A stretch of DNA of 64,000 nucleotides from Acinetobacter haemolyticus (GTDB lineage Bacteria > Pseudomonadota > Gammaproteobacteria > Pseudomonadales > Moraxellaceae), in assembly GCF_900406815.1 (NCBI RefSeq), contig NZ_OVCN01000006.1, positions 62,001 to 126,000 of the forward strand, read 5' to 3'. This document shows, piece by piece, positions 1 through 9,150 of this stretch. The notes beneath the pieces were generated by a model. It saw nothing but the letters and a program-made list of their open reading frames with translations. It did no database searches and was not told where the DNA came from. The position numbers were made by a program, and so were the translations under genes. The first letter of the stretch is position 1; every line of letters starts with the position of its first letter.

Positions 1-1
1 A

Positions 2-1162
2 ATGCGTTTGAAAAATGGCGCAATAAGCATGATTTCATTGCCTGTCAATCTCACCAATATACAGCTTTATTCTTCTATTCGTCAGGATACCGCAAGTATT
101 GATGGTGCATTTAATAGTGGACAAGGTGTTGGGCGAATAAAAGGCCGTTTTGATTGGAAAGATAACCCACATTTATCCCTGACTTTAAAAGGTGATAATT
201 TATTGATTCGTCAAGCACCAATGGTCACTGCGATTGTACACCCTGATCTGAGTTTGGATGTCTATCCATTTGATCAACGTTTAAGTTTGAAAGGAACTGT
301 AGACGTACCACGTGCAAGAATCTCAATGCCTGAAACGACGGCAACAGTTGTGAATGTTTCGCCTGATGTACGAGTGGTTCATCAAGGTCAAGATTTACTT
401 GCGACATTGAGAGCCGCAAAACCGTGGGATATTCGTGCCGACATGACTGTTACTTTAGGAAACCAAGTCATTTTCCAAGGTTTTGAAAGTAATATTCCTT
501 TGGTTGGGCGATTACATTTATCGCAACGTGGTTTAGAAACTGCTATGCGTGCAAATGGTGCAATTGGTGTGAGTCAGAGAGTAAAAATTGAAGCATATGG
601 TCAAAGTTTGGATCTGAATCGTGCAATTGCACGTTTTAATGGACCGCTGGCAAACCCAACACTAGATATAGATGCCAATAAATCGGTGCAAGGCAGTATG
701 GTGGGCGTGCGTGTAGCGGGTACAGCGACCGTACCAAATGTTCAAATTTACAATGATGCAGGTTTGTCTGAACAGGAAGCATTGAATGCCTTATTAACTG
801 GACGTATTAATGAAGGTGGTAGTGGTTTAAGCAACACTGAAGGATTTAAATCTGATGTTAATAATACGATTGCTGCGGCAGGTATCAGTATGGGCTTGGG
901 CGGAACACGTGCATTAACCAATCAGATTGGGCGAACTTTTGGATTAAGTGGATTGGCACTTGATGCCCAAGGAACAGGTGATGATACGCAGGTGAGTTTA
1001 ACAGGCTATATCACACCAGATCTGTTTATTCGTTATGGTGTTGGTGTCTTTACACCTGTAAATAAATTGACATTACGCTACCAAATGAATCGCCGTTTAT
1101 ATTTGGAAGCGAGTCAATCATTAGAACGGGCGATTGATGTGTTCTATAACTGGCGATTCTAA
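2..1162 (+). CDS. tamB: Translocation and assembly module protein TamB, C-terminal part (5' end outside window)
   Basis: This is the last ~386 residues of a TamB-family (DUF490) protein. TamB is an inner-membrane-anchored, periplasm-spanning protein that works with the outer-membrane TamA in lipid transport and outer-membrane biogenesis. The visible part is rich in alternating polar/hydrophobic beta strands and Gly-rich turns (GLSGLALDAQG near residue 310) and ends in a strand-like tail closing on NWRF, as expected for the conserved TamB C-terminus. The reading frame is open to the window edge, so the methionine at position 2 is internal and the real start lies upstream. A rho-independent terminator follows directly. 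Confidence 0.85.
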   Translation: MRLKNGAISMISLPVNLTNIQLYSSIRQDTASIDGAFNSGQGVGRIKGRFDWKDNPHLSLTLKGDNLLIRQAPMVTAIVHPDLSLDVYPFDQRLSLKGTVDVPRARISMPETTATVVNVSPDVRVVHQGQDLLATLRAAKPWDIRADMTVTLGNQVIFQGFESNIPLVGRLHLSQRGLETAMRANGAIGVSQRVKIEAYGQSLDLNRAIARFNGPLANPTLDIDANKSVQGSMVGVRVAGTATVPNVQIYNDAGLSEQEALNALLTGRINEGGSGLSNTEGFKSDVNNTIAAAGISMGLGGTRALTNQIGRTFGLSGLALDAQGTGDDTQVSLTGYITPDLFIRYGVGVFTPVNKLTLRYQMNRRLYLEASQSLERAIDVFYNWRF

Positions 1163-1175
1163 GTCTTGAATAAAC

Positions 1176-1207
1176 AACCTGCTTTATGCAAATAAGGCAG
1201 GTTTTTT
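1176..1207 (+). terminator. Rho-independent terminator after tamB
   Basis: An imperfect 11-bp stem (AACCTGCTTTA with TAAGGCAGGTT, one G-U pair) with a 4-nt loop is followed by a T run. Confidence 0.75.
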
Positions 1208-1313
1208 ATATCAGTGATTTGTATGTTTTTATTACGAACAAAGCTATTTTCAAGACTTCATTTTGCAAAATAAGTAGCTTTCAGTATGATGTGTGCATCA
1301 AATTAATCGCAGT

Positions 1314-1679
1314 ATGATGATGAAAAGAGTTTTGTTGATTGCAATAGGTTTGGTCTTGGTTGGATGTGCAGACAAAAAGCCCTTAACGCCAGAAGAAAAA
1401 TGGCATGGCTTTTGTGTGAGTGTAGGGAATGCAGCGCGTTCGATTACATTGGATCGTCAAAATGCAATTGAGAAACAACGAGCAATTGAACATGCGGGAA
1501 AAATTGAAGATAAGACGATTCATACATTTATCTTGCAAATCATCGATGAAGTGTATGATATTCCAGTTGATCGACTGAAGTCAGATCCAGATGCAATCCG
1601 TGATGAAATGAAGCAAAAGTTCACAGATCAGTGTTTAGCGACACCACACGATGAACTGCCAAACTATAAATCATTTTAA
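1314..1679 (+). CDS. Small lipoprotein of unknown function
   Basis: I do not recognise this protein beyond its lipoprotein signal. It starts with three consecutive Met codons (1314-1322), then Lys-Arg, a hydrophobic stretch and a lipobox LVGC, so it should be lipidated and membrane-anchored. The mature part (about 100 residues) is charged and probably helical, with two further cysteines (one in the FCVSVGN segment, one near the C-terminus in TDQCLATP) that could form a disulfide. A GTG at 1293 in frame would add seven polar residues before the signal and is unlikely. It stands alone between two terminators. Confidence 0.7.
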   Translation: MMMKRVLLIAIGLVLVGCADKKPLTPEEKWHGFCVSVGNAARSITLDRQNAIEKQRAIEHAGKIEDKTIHTFILQIIDEVYDIPVDRLKSDPDAIRDEMKQKFTDQCLATPHDELPNYKSF

Positions 1680-1689
1680 TGTATTTACT

Positions 1690-1718
1690 GAAAAGGCAAC
1701 ACCAGTTGTCTTTTTTTA
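1690..1718 (+). terminator. Terminator after small lipoprotein
   Basis: A short stem of AGGCAAC with GTTGTCTT around a 4-nt loop is followed by seven T residues. Confidence 0.6.
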
Positions 1719-1938
1719 TGTGTCTAATTTATTGTTTTACTGGAATTTGATCTAATACCAAAGCGGTATTTAAAAGGGTGCAACATTTCGCTATAAAATA
1801 ATGGTCATCACGTAGATATACGGCAGTTGCATTAACTTTTATTGCGAAGTCTAGTAAAATTTTGCTGTCCATATTACTTGTAAAGCTTGTAGAAAGCTGG
1901 AACTTACTAGTAATTTTTTAAAGAAGAGGAATAACACT

Positions 1939-4578
1939 GTGCTAGAAGCTTACCGCCAACACGTTGAAGAACGTGCCGCACTCGGAGTCCCACCGAAGCC
2001 ACTTGATGATGCTCAAACTGCTGAACTAGTTGCATTATTAAAAAATCCACCAGCAGGTGAAGAAGCATATTTAGTTGACTTGCTTGAAAACCGTGTTCCA
2101 GCTGGTGTTGACCAAGCTGCTTATGTAAAAGCTGCTTTCTTAGCTGCGATTGCTAAAGGCGAAGCGACCTCTCCACTTGTAACTAAAGAGCGTGCCGTTT
2201 ACTTACTTGGTACGATGCTTGGTGGTTATAACGTAGCACCGCTAGTTGAACTTTTAGATAATGCTGAACTTGGTAGTTTAGCTGCTGAAGCACTTAAAAA
2301 GACTCTACTTGTATTTGATGCATTCCATGATGTTGCTGATAAAGCAAAAGCTGGCAATGTAAATGCAAAAGCAGTATTGCAATCATGGGCTGATGCTGAA
2401 TGGTTTACAAGCCGTCCAGATGTTCCAGAAGAAATCAAAATTACTGTATTCAAAGTAACGGGTGAGACCAATACGGATGACTTATCTCCAGCACAAGATG
2501 CTTGGAGCCGTCCAGACATCCCATTACACGCAAATGCAATGCTTAAAAATGAGCGTGATGGTATCAACCCTGAAAAACCAGGTGAAGTTGGTCCATTAAA
2601 CCAAATCAAAGAATTGATCGCGAAAGGCAACCAAGTTGCTTACGTGGGTGATGTTGTTGGTACAGGTTCTTCTCGTAAATCTGCAACTAACTCTGTACTT
2701 TGGTTCTTCGGTGATGAACTTCCACACATTCCAAACAAAAAAGATGGTGGTGTGTGCTTAGGTTCTAAAATCGCGCCAATTTTCTTCAATACAATGGAAG
2801 ATGCAGGTGCTTTACCTGTAGAAATCGACGTTGCTAACATGAACATGGGCGACGAAGTTGTATTGAAAATTGATCATGCTGCTGCAAAAGTTACAGCGTT
2901 TAAAGACGGCGCTCAAATCGCTGAATCTGAACTTAAAACACCTGTACTTTTAGACGAAGTACGTGCTGGTGGTCGTATTAACTTGATCATTGGTCGTGGT
3001 TTAACTGCGAAAGCACGTGAAGAATTAGGTCTTGAGCCTTCTGCTTTATTCCGTACGCCAGTACAACCTGCTGACACTGGTAAAGGCTTCACACAAGCTC
3101 AGAAGATGGTAGGTCGTGCATGTGGTCTTCCTGAAGGTCAAGGTATCCGTCCTGGAACTTACTGTGAACCTAAGATGACGACTGTTGGTTCTCAAGATAC
3201 AACTGGTCCTATGACTCGTGACGAGTTAAAAGACTTAGCGTGCTTGGGCTTCTCATCTGATTTAGTGATGCAGTCTTTCTGTCACACAGCTGCGTATCCA
3301 AAACCAGTTGACGTAACAACTCACCATACATTACCTGACTTCATCATGAACCGTGGTGGTGTATCTTTACGTCCAGGTGACGGTATTATCCACTCTTGGT
3401 TAAACCGTATGTTACTTCCAGATACAGTAGGTACTGGTGGTGACTCACATACTCGTTTCCCAATCGGTATTTCATTCCCAGCGGGTTCTGGTCTTGTTGC
3501 ATTCGCAGCGGCAACTGGCGTTATGCCACTTGATATGCCTGAGTCTGTACTTGTTAAGTTCAAAGGCAAAATGCAGCCTGGTATCACTTTACGTGACCTT
3601 GTACATGCGATTCCTTATTACGCGATTCAAGCGGGTGACTTAACTGTAGAGAAGAAAGGTAAGAAAAACATCTTCTCTGGTCGTATCCTTGAGATCGATT
3701 TAACAGAAATGGAAAATGACTTGACTGTTGAGCAAGCATTCGAGCTTTCTGACGCTTCTGCTGAACGTTCTGCTGCTGGCTGTTCTATCACTCTTTCTGA
3801 AGAGAAAGTTGCTGAATACTTACGTTCTAACATCACTATGTTGAAGTGGATGATCGCTGAAGGTTATGGAGATGCGCGTACACTTGCTCGTCGTGCTGAA
3901 AACATGCAGAAGTGGTTAGACAACCCAAGCTTGTTAAAAGCTGATGCTGATGCTGAATATACAAAAGTATATGAAATCGATCTTGCTGACATCAAAGAAC
4001 CAATTCTTTGCTGCCCGAACGATCCAGATGATGCAAAACTTCTTTCTGACGTTCAAGGCGACAAAATTGATGAAGTATTCATCGGTTCTTGTATGACGAA
4101 CATTGGTCACTTCCGTGCAGCGGGTCAATTGTTAGATAAAGTACCAAGCGGTTCATTATCTACTCGTTTATGGTTGGCTCCACCAACGCGTATGGACGAG
4201 CACCAATTGATGGAAGAAGGCATGTACAACATCTATGGTCGTGCTGGTGCGCGTACTGAGATGCCTGGTTGTTCATTGTGTATGGGTAACCAAGCACGTG
4301 TAGCACCGAACACGACATGTGTATCTACATCTACTCGTAACTTCCCGAACCGTTTAGGTCAAGGTGCAAACGTTTACTTAGCTTCTGCTGAGCTTGCATC
4401 TGTAGCTGCGGTTCTTGGTAAATTACCAAGCCCAGAAGAATATCAACAGTACGCGTCGCAAATCGACAGCGCTTCTGCTGACATCTACAAATACTTGAAC
4501 TTCGATCAAATGGGTGAATACACCAAAGAAGCTGATCAAGTAGATACGAAGAAAATCCAAGCTGCTCAATTGACTTAA
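1939..4578 (+). CDS. acnB: Bifunctional aconitate hydratase 2 / 2-methylisocitrate dehydratase (AcnB)
   Basis: AcnB interconverts citrate and isocitrate through cis-aconitate in the TCA cycle and can hydrate 2-methylaconitate. It is 879 aa, close to the usual AcnB length. The order is typical of AcnB: N-terminal HEAT-like domain (about 1-160), swivel domain (about 165-370), then the catalytic [4Fe-4S] domains. The cluster cysteines are in GSCMTNIGH and in MPGCSLCMGN (C..C spacing) near residue 775. The start is GTG at 1939, preceded by a purine-rich GAAGAGGA ribosome-binding site. AcnB proteins of other species bind mRNA when they lose the cluster. Three hairpins follow the stop codon. Confidence 0.97.
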   Translation: MLEAYRQHVEERAALGVPPKPLDDAQTAELVALLKNPPAGEEAYLVDLLENRVPAGVDQAAYVKAAFLAAIAKGEATSPLVTKERAVYLLGTMLGGYNVAPLVELLDNAELGSLAAEALKKTLLVFDAFHDVADKAKAGNVNAKAVLQSWADAEWFTSRPDVPEEIKITVFKVTGETNTDDLSPAQDAWSRPDIPLHANAMLKNERDGINPEKPGEVGPLNQIKELIAKGNQVAYVGDVVGTGSSRKSATNSVLWFFGDELPHIPNKKDGGVCLGSKIAPIFFNTMEDAGALPVEIDVANMNMGDEVVLKIDHAAAKVTAFKDGAQIAESELKTPVLLDEVRAGGRINLIIGRGLTAKAREELGLEPSALFRTPVQPADTGKGFTQAQKMVGRACGLPEGQGIRPGTYCEPKMTTVGSQDTTGPMTRDELKDLACLGFSSDLVMQSFCHTAAYPKPVDVTTHHTLPDFIMNRGGVSLRPGDGIIHSWLNRMLLPDTVGTGGDSHTRFPIGISFPAGSGLVAFAAATGVMPLDMPESVLVKFKGKMQPGITLRDLVHAIPYYAIQAGDLTVEKKGKKNIFSGRILEIDLTEMENDLTVEQAFELSDASAERSAAGCSITLSEEKVAEYLRSNITMLKWMIAEGYGDARTLARRAENMQKWLDNPSLLKADADAEYTKVYEIDLADIKEPILCCPNDPDDAKLLSDVQGDKIDEVFIGSCMTNIGHFRAAGQLLDKVPSGSLSTRLWLAPPTRMDEHQLMEEGMYNIYGRAGARTEMPGCSLCMGNQARVAPNTTCVSTSTRNFPNRLGQGANVYLASAELASVAAVLGKLPSPEEYQQYASQIDSASADIYKYLNFDQMGEYTKEADQVDTKKIQAAQLT

Positions 4579-4581
4579 TGA

Positions 4582-4690
4582 GCTAGGATTAAGAAAAGCC
4601 GAAAGGCTTTTCCCTAGCGCAAGAACAAAGCTATGCTTTGTTTGAGCAAAAAGCTAAAATAAGGGCTGAGTAATCAGCCCTTATTTTTAT
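4582..4690 (+). terminator. Three-hairpin 3' end of acnB, last one a strong terminator
   Basis: Three stem-loops follow each other: 4582-4618 (outer GCTAGG/CCTAGC and inner AAAAGCC-GAAA-GGCTTTT), 4624-4642 (AACAAAG/CTTTGTT), and 4658-4685 (perfect 12-bp stem AATAAGGGCTGA/TCAGCCCTTATT with a GTAA loop) followed by T residues. The last is a textbook intrinsic terminator. The first two could stabilise the mRNA 3' end or be part of a 3'UTR-derived small RNA. Confidence 0.75.
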
Positions 4691-4693
4691 AAA

Positions 4694-5275
4694 ATGAAAA
4701 GCATTTTAAATTTAAAAGACAATATTCTTGAGTTAGAAAATATTTTTTATAAAGAACAAAACCTTGAAGAGTTAAAAACCTCAATCCAACAATTATTTTC
4801 TAAGATATTAAAAGCATATCCTTATCTAAAACTTCCAACCTTTTCAATTATACCCACTAAAAGTCTAGAATTTATCGTTTGGTATCAAGATCCGAATGCT
4901 ATTACGGAGACATTGTTAATCGAGCAAAATGGTTCAGATGCATATATATGGAAAGGTACTGATCAGAAATGGTATTTGGATGATTTGCATTATGAGCCAC
5001 ATCAAATTGCCTGTAGGTTAATAGAAGTTATTCCTGTATTCCATTCTCTTCCTGAAAATCCTAGAGAGGTAAAGCATCTACTTGACATAGGTATGATGCA
5101 TTTTGATGTAAATATTTGTCCAAAATTTTCAGAAAGAAAACTAGAAGATGGTAGGGAAGTTCTTACATGGGATGATCGTTTTTTGTTGGTGGGTACTCAA
5201 CTAAATAATCTTAAACTATATAGTCATAAGGAATGGAACGATTTAATTAATAGAGAAAATTATTATTCAGAGTAA
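4694..5275 (+). CDS. Hypothetical protein, 193 aa, orphan accessory gene
   Basis: I do not recognise a family. The product is an acidic, soluble-looking protein with no signal peptide or membrane segment, and it is rich in Trp/Tyr (YIWKGTDQKWYLDD, VLTWDDRFLLV). It begins only 4 nt after the T-rich tail of the acnB terminator without a clear Shine-Dalgarno, and its base composition looks more AT-rich than acnB. The region directly downstream (5281-5382) encodes a short peptide resembling this protein's own C-terminus, which suggests a decayed tandem copy. Size, composition and duplication are like immunity or other orphan accessory proteins, but no function can be assigned. Confidence 0.6.
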   Translation: MKSILNLKDNILELENIFYKEQNLEELKTSIQQLFSKILKAYPYLKLPTFSIIPTKSLEFIVWYQDPNAITETLLIEQNGSDAYIWKGTDQKWYLDDLHYEPHQIACRLIEVIPVFHSLPENPREVKHLLDIGMMHFDVNICPKFSERKLEDGREVLTWDDRFLLVGTQLNNLKLYSHKEWNDLINRENYYSE

Positions 5276-5280
5276 GGTAG

Positions 5281-5382
5281 TTGTTTGCGACATTTAGACA
5301 TGATTTTGTTTTGTTGGATAAAAATGAATACTCTTACGATGACTATCGTGAGCTTATAGGTAATAATCCTTATTTAAGTTAG
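5281..5382 (+). pseudogene. Possible remnant of a tandem copy of the 193-aa gene (C-terminal fragment)
   Basis: This is an open stretch of 33 codons ending in TAG, preceded by an in-frame TAG at 5278 and lacking any ATG. The translation contains FVLLDKNEYSYDDYRELI, which lines up by eye with FLLVG...LYSHKEWNDLI at the C-terminus of the preceding gene, and both end soon after in an N/Y-rich tail. This is an inference from a short alignment. Confidence 0.35.
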
Positions 5383-5383
5383 A

Positions 5384-5416
5384 GAGGAACATTCCTATTC
5401 GCATAGAATGTTCCTC
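5384..5416. terminator. Convergent-gene hairpin
   Basis: A perfect 11-bp inverted repeat (GAGGAACATTC / GAATGTTCCTC) with an 11-nt loop lies between the plus-strand orphan and the 3' end of the minus-strand anion transporter. The T tract is weak on both strands. Confidence 0.55.
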
Positions 5417-5424
5417 AATTTAAA

Positions 5425-6882
5425 TCACCAATAACCCAACACTTTCCACCACAGTCCGCCAATCACCACAAAGATGATGATATTGACGACACTCATGACA
5501 AAGCCAGCTTTCCACCATTCACCGAGTGTAGTGTAACCCGAACCAAATACAACAGGGGATGTACCTGTTGCATAATGGGTTAAGGTCATCATGATGCTAG
5601 AAGCAGCGGCCATCATTAAGGCAAACAACATAGGCGGTGCACCAAGCGCAATACCCGCAGTATAAAATGCAGCAAACATTGCCGTGATATGGGCGGTCGT
5701 ACTTGCAAACATATAATGAGCATATAGATAAGCAAGCATCAATAATAAACATGCAGGCATCCAGCTTAAACCTAGAGAGCCAATGCTATTTTCGAGTACA
5801 CCTGAGAACCATGCAATTAAGCCAAGCTTATTTAAATAAGTCGCCATCATTACCAAGGCAGCGAACCAAGTAATCGTATCCCATGCACTTTTTTGCGTTA
5901 GGATATCTTCCCAGGTTAAAACACCTGTAAGTAGCAATAAAGCCAAGCCTATGAACGCCGTAGTGGTTGGGTCAACTACCCAAGATGCCCCAAAAATCAT
6001 GGCAGGCACACCCGCCCACAATAGAAGCAAGATACCAAATACCACAAGCATAATAATTTCATGGGGACTAATTGCGCCCATGGCTTTTAATTTGTCTTTT
6101 GCAAACTGAGTTGCATTCGGTGTTTGTTTTACTTCTGGTGGATACATCCAGTAAATAATTAATGGCATCACGATTAATGCAATCAGTCCAGGAATGAACA
6201 TCGCCAGTGCCCATGTACTCCAACTTAACGAGATTTCACTATTGGTTGCTTTTGCGACCAGATCCACTACTAACGGGTTAGGGGCAGTAGCAGTAATAAA
6301 CATGGCTGATGTGATGGGGTTAGCGTGATAGCTCACCAACGCTAAATATTTTCCCATATGCGCTTCAGTGCCTTTCGCGGGATCTGAGTCATAACTGGTT
6401 GAAATTGCGCGAACGATCGGATGAATTATCCCACCGCCACGAGCCGTATTACTTGGGGTGACAGGCGCAATTATAAGCTCAGATAGCACCATGCTATAAC
6501 CGATACCGATAGTTTTTTTGCCCCATACTGCAATAAATAAATAGCCTAAGCGAGCACCAAGTCCTGTTTTCTGCAACCCTTTAGAGATCATGATTGAAAT
6601 ACCAATCAACCAAATCAATGGATTAGCAAAGCTGCTAAGCGCATCTTGAATTGCGCCAGTTGGACTGTCGTTGGTGACACCTGTCACCGCAACTAAGGTA
6701 ATAGCAATAATAGCGATTGCACCGATTGGCATTGCCTTACCAATGATGGCAGCAATAACACCAACAAACATAGCCAATAAATGCCACGCTTCAGGTTCGA
6801 CACCAGTTGGCACAGGAATAATGAACCAAATAATGAGAGCAAGAGATATAGCAATAAGTGTAGGGAGAGTTTTGAATCCCAT
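5425..6882 (-). CDS. DASS-family (SLC13-like) anion transporter, CitT/TtdT type
   Basis: This is a 485-aa inner-membrane protein with about 12-14 hydrophobic segments. Family hallmarks are the duplicated hairpin motifs: SNTARGGGIIHPI near residue 155, ATAPNPL near 203, TTAHITAM near 395 and the TGTSPVVFG motif near 440. DASS proteins move di- or tricarboxylates (malate, 2-oxoglutarate, citrate, tartrate) or sulfate, by sodium coupling or exchange. The exact substrate cannot be read from sequence. The gene stands alone with a divergent K+ channel upstream. ATG at 6882 gives the expected short N-terminus before the first helix. Confidence 0.85.
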   Translation of the reverse strand: MGFKTLPTLIAISLALIIWFIIPVPTGVEPEAWHLLAMFVGVIAAIIGKAMPIGAIAIIAITLVAVTGVTNDSPTGAIQDALSSFANPLIWLIGISIMISKGLQKTGLGARLGYLFIAVWGKKTIGIGYSMVLSELIIAPVTPSNTARGGGIIHPIVRAISTSYDSDPAKGTEAHMGKYLALVSYHANPITSAMFITATAPNPLVVDLVAKATNSEISLSWSTWALAMFIPGLIALIVMPLIIYWMYPPEVKQTPNATQFAKDKLKAMGAISPHEIIMLVVFGILLLLWAGVPAMIFGASWVVDPTTTAFIGLALLLLTGVLTWEDILTQKSAWDTITWFAALVMMATYLNKLGLIAWFSGVLENSIGSLGLSWMPACLLLMLAYLYAHYMFASTTAHITAMFAAFYTAGIALGAPPMLFALMMAAASSIMMTLTHYATGTSPVVFGSGYTTLGEWWKAGFVMSVVNIIIFVVIGGLWWKVLGYW

Positions 6883-7150
6883 GGGATGTTTCCCCTTGTT
6901 GTCATGGGTTTAATCAAATTTATAGTTCTTTATGAATGAATCTTTAAAGAATTAACCGTTAAGTCATAATTATTGATGACTAGAGATTGATAATTCAAAG
7001 AGAATTTTGTTGATTGCTTGTGTGATAGCTCAATCAATCGCCATATTTTTGAGATAGTTGTGGAATATAGCAAGAGCGATAGAAATTTTTATTAAATATG
7101 GATCTAACATGCTACATTTTGAACTTGCTTGATAAAATTATAAGTACGGT

Positions 7151-8125
7151 ATGACACAACTAAGACGTTTCGTGTATTGCACACTGCATGATGATGACTA
7201 TCAAACTACTTTTAGTCGAGGCGTTAACTACTTTCTGATATTTTTGATTGTGGCAAATGCTACAGCTGTCATGCTGGAATCAATCGATTCGATTTTTTAT
7301 CCAAATCAAATGTTATTTGAAACGTTTGAGAATATTTCGATCGTAATTTTTTCGATCGAATATTTATTGAGAGTATGGAGTATTGCGGAAAAAGATCCAC
7401 AATCCCCCGCTTGGCAGCAACGTTTTGCTTGGATGAAAAGTGGTGGCGCAATCATTGACTTGCTTGCAATCCTTCCTGCGTATCTCAATTTCTTCGTCAC
7501 GATTGATTTACGTGTCCTCAGAATTTTACGCTTATTACGATTGCTCAAATTGACGCGTTATTTCGTATCGTTGCAGATATTACTACGCGTGATTCATCGA
7601 GAAAAAGGTTCTTTTCAAGCTGTTGTTTTTATTTTAATTATCATGATTGTAATGACGGCATCAGGTATGTATGTAGTTGAGAATCAAGCTCAACCAGAAG
7701 AGTTTAGTTCAATACCGAAAGCAATGTGGTGGGCGGTGGTGACGTTAACGACGGTCGGATATGGTGATGTAACGCCTGTAACCCATATTGGCAAGTTTTT
7801 AGGGGCGATGATTACTATTCTTGGGGTGGGGATTGCAGCGCTTCCAGCAGGTATTTTGGCTTCAGGTTTAGCCAATGAATTAAACTTGCGTAATCAAAAA
7901 CTAGAACAAGAGTTCCGTGAAGCTTTACAAGCAAAAGGAATTGACTTGTTACATGATCAACGTGAAATTGAGAATATTCGCTTAAAAGTAGGATTACCTA
8001 AAGAGCAAACCCATGAAGTGATTATGCAATTGGTGAAGGAAAAAATTTTAGAGGAACAAGAGCAGGCCACCCAGCATAAACAAAAAAGTTTTTGTCCCCA
8101 TTGCGGAGAGAAATTATCTGAGTAA
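7151..8125 (+). CDS. Voltage-gated potassium channel, Kch/KvAP-like ion transporter
   Basis: This 324-aa protein has six transmembrane segments. The S4 voltage sensor is clear at about residues 120-135, with regularly spaced arginines (DLRVLRILRLLRLLKLTRYF), and the pore filter TLTTVGYGD lies near residue 200. It therefore forms a tetrameric K+ channel in the inner membrane. The cytoplasmic tail is helical and charged and ends in a CPHCG motif, which resembles half a zinc ribbon. It is monocistronic and followed by a separate LysE gene. Confidence 0.9.
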   Translation: MTQLRRFVYCTLHDDDYQTTFSRGVNYFLIFLIVANATAVMLESIDSIFYPNQMLFETFENISIVIFSIEYLLRVWSIAEKDPQSPAWQQRFAWMKSGGAIIDLLAILPAYLNFFVTIDLRVLRILRLLRLLKLTRYFVSLQILLRVIHREKGSFQAVVFILIIMIVMTASGMYVVENQAQPEEFSSIPKAMWWAVVTLTTVGYGDVTPVTHIGKFLGAMITILGVGIAALPAGILASGLANELNLRNQKLEQEFREALQAKGIDLLHDQREIENIRLKVGLPKEQTHEVIMQLVKEKILEEQEQATQHKQKSFCPHCGEKLSE

Positions 8126-8215
8126 ATTCTCATTTTATTGTATTAATCAATAAAGAGTAGAGAGTATTAACTGTTATAGTAAGTGAAAATTTAAACAAAT
8201 GAATAATTTTTCTAT

Positions 8216-8833
8216 ATGAGTTTACTTACTTTTTTCTCTTTTATTGTGTATTCAACTGTAACCTCAATTACACCTGGCCCCAATAATATTATGTTGGCTG
8301 CTTCAGGTTTAAATTTTGGCTTAAAGCGAAGTATTCCACATATTTTAGGAATCGGTTTTGGCTTTGGGGTGATGGTGATTCTGGTCGGTTATGGGATCGG
8401 TGCTGCACTGGGTTCTTCGCCTTTGCTTTATGAAATTTTAAAAATCATAGGTATTAGCTACTTATTGTATTTAGCCTATAAGATCTATCGAGCGGGTAGT
8501 ATTCAAACAGATACCAAAGTTGATAAACCATTAAGTTTTATAGGTGCGGCTTTATTTCAATGGGTCAATCCTAAAGCATGGATTATGGCTATGGGGGCAA
8601 TCACGACTTATAGCTCTGCTAATAGTCGATTGGTAGAATTTGTTTTTATCGGTGTGATCTTTGGCTTGGTAAGTATTCCAAGTGTTGGAGTGTGGGCATA
8701 TATGGGCGAAAAGTTGAAAATGATTGTAAATCATCCGCGGAAAGTTCAATTGTTTAATACCGTGATGGCACTGTTATTGGTCGCATCTGTTATCATTCCG
8801 ATTAAAGATTCAGTTCATTTTTTTCTTCATTAA
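8216..8833 (+). CDS. LysE/RhtB-family amino-acid exporter
   Basis: This 205-aa membrane protein has about six hydrophobic segments. It carries the family signature SITPGPNNIMLAASG in the first helix region (about residues 17-32) and the conserved QWVNPKAW motif near residue 115. LysE-superfamily proteins export amino acids (lysine, threonine, homoserine, leucine) or similar small metabolites. The cargo cannot be deduced here. It lies between the K+ channel and the iron-uptake operon, with no obvious co-transcription with either. Confidence 0.85.
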   Translation: MSLLTFFSFIVYSTVTSITPGPNNIMLAASGLNFGLKRSIPHILGIGFGFGVMVILVGYGIGAALGSSPLLYEILKIIGISYLLYLAYKIYRAGSIQTDTKVDKPLSFIGAALFQWVNPKAWIMAMGAITTYSSANSRLVEFVFIGVIFGLVSIPSVGVWAYMGEKLKMIVNHPRKVQLFNTVMALLLVASVIIPIKDSVHFFLH

Positions 8834-9150
8834 ACTTTTTTAATGTTTTAACGGAACCAACATGTTCTAAATGAATTGTCTTATTAATATTTGTTTTTAT
8901 TGATATTTTATAAGAGTTAGCTTAGTCTTGGGTAAAAACTAAATTGAGATTTTATGTTTAAAAACAATAATTTATATTAGCATGAATATTGAGCATTTTT
9001 TAATATTACTTAAGGTGGTTATAAGTGAGTTTAGCTAATATTAAAAAAAGTTAACAATAATTATTATCATTTATGATACTTTCTTATTTGATGTTTATTG
9101 TAATTTTTAAGCATTTTTTAAGGTTGTTTATTAAATGAAATTCTCCCGCC
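8834..9150 (+). other. AT-rich promoter region of the siderophore uptake operon
   Basis: This is a 317-nt stretch without a conventional gene. It holds the Fur-box-like site at 9056-9074, a candidate promoter around it (TTAACA at 9051-9056, GATACT at 9075-9080, 18-nt spacer) and a 7-codon upstream frame at 9135-9158 that overlaps the permease start. Confidence 0.55.
9056..9074 (+). promoter_or_regulatory. Fur box upstream of siderophore ABC operon
   Basis: The 19-mer AATAATTATTATCATTTAT matches the Fur consensus GATAATGATAATCATTATC at 13 of 19 positions by hand count. It sits between candidate -35 TTAACA and -10 GATACT elements, which is where a repressor would block transcription of the downstream iron genes. 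Confidence 0.65.

Noticed and set aside
5276-5420. Gene start between the orphan 193-aa gene and the anion transporter
   Set aside because: No start codon and an in-frame stop; kept only as a possible remnant.
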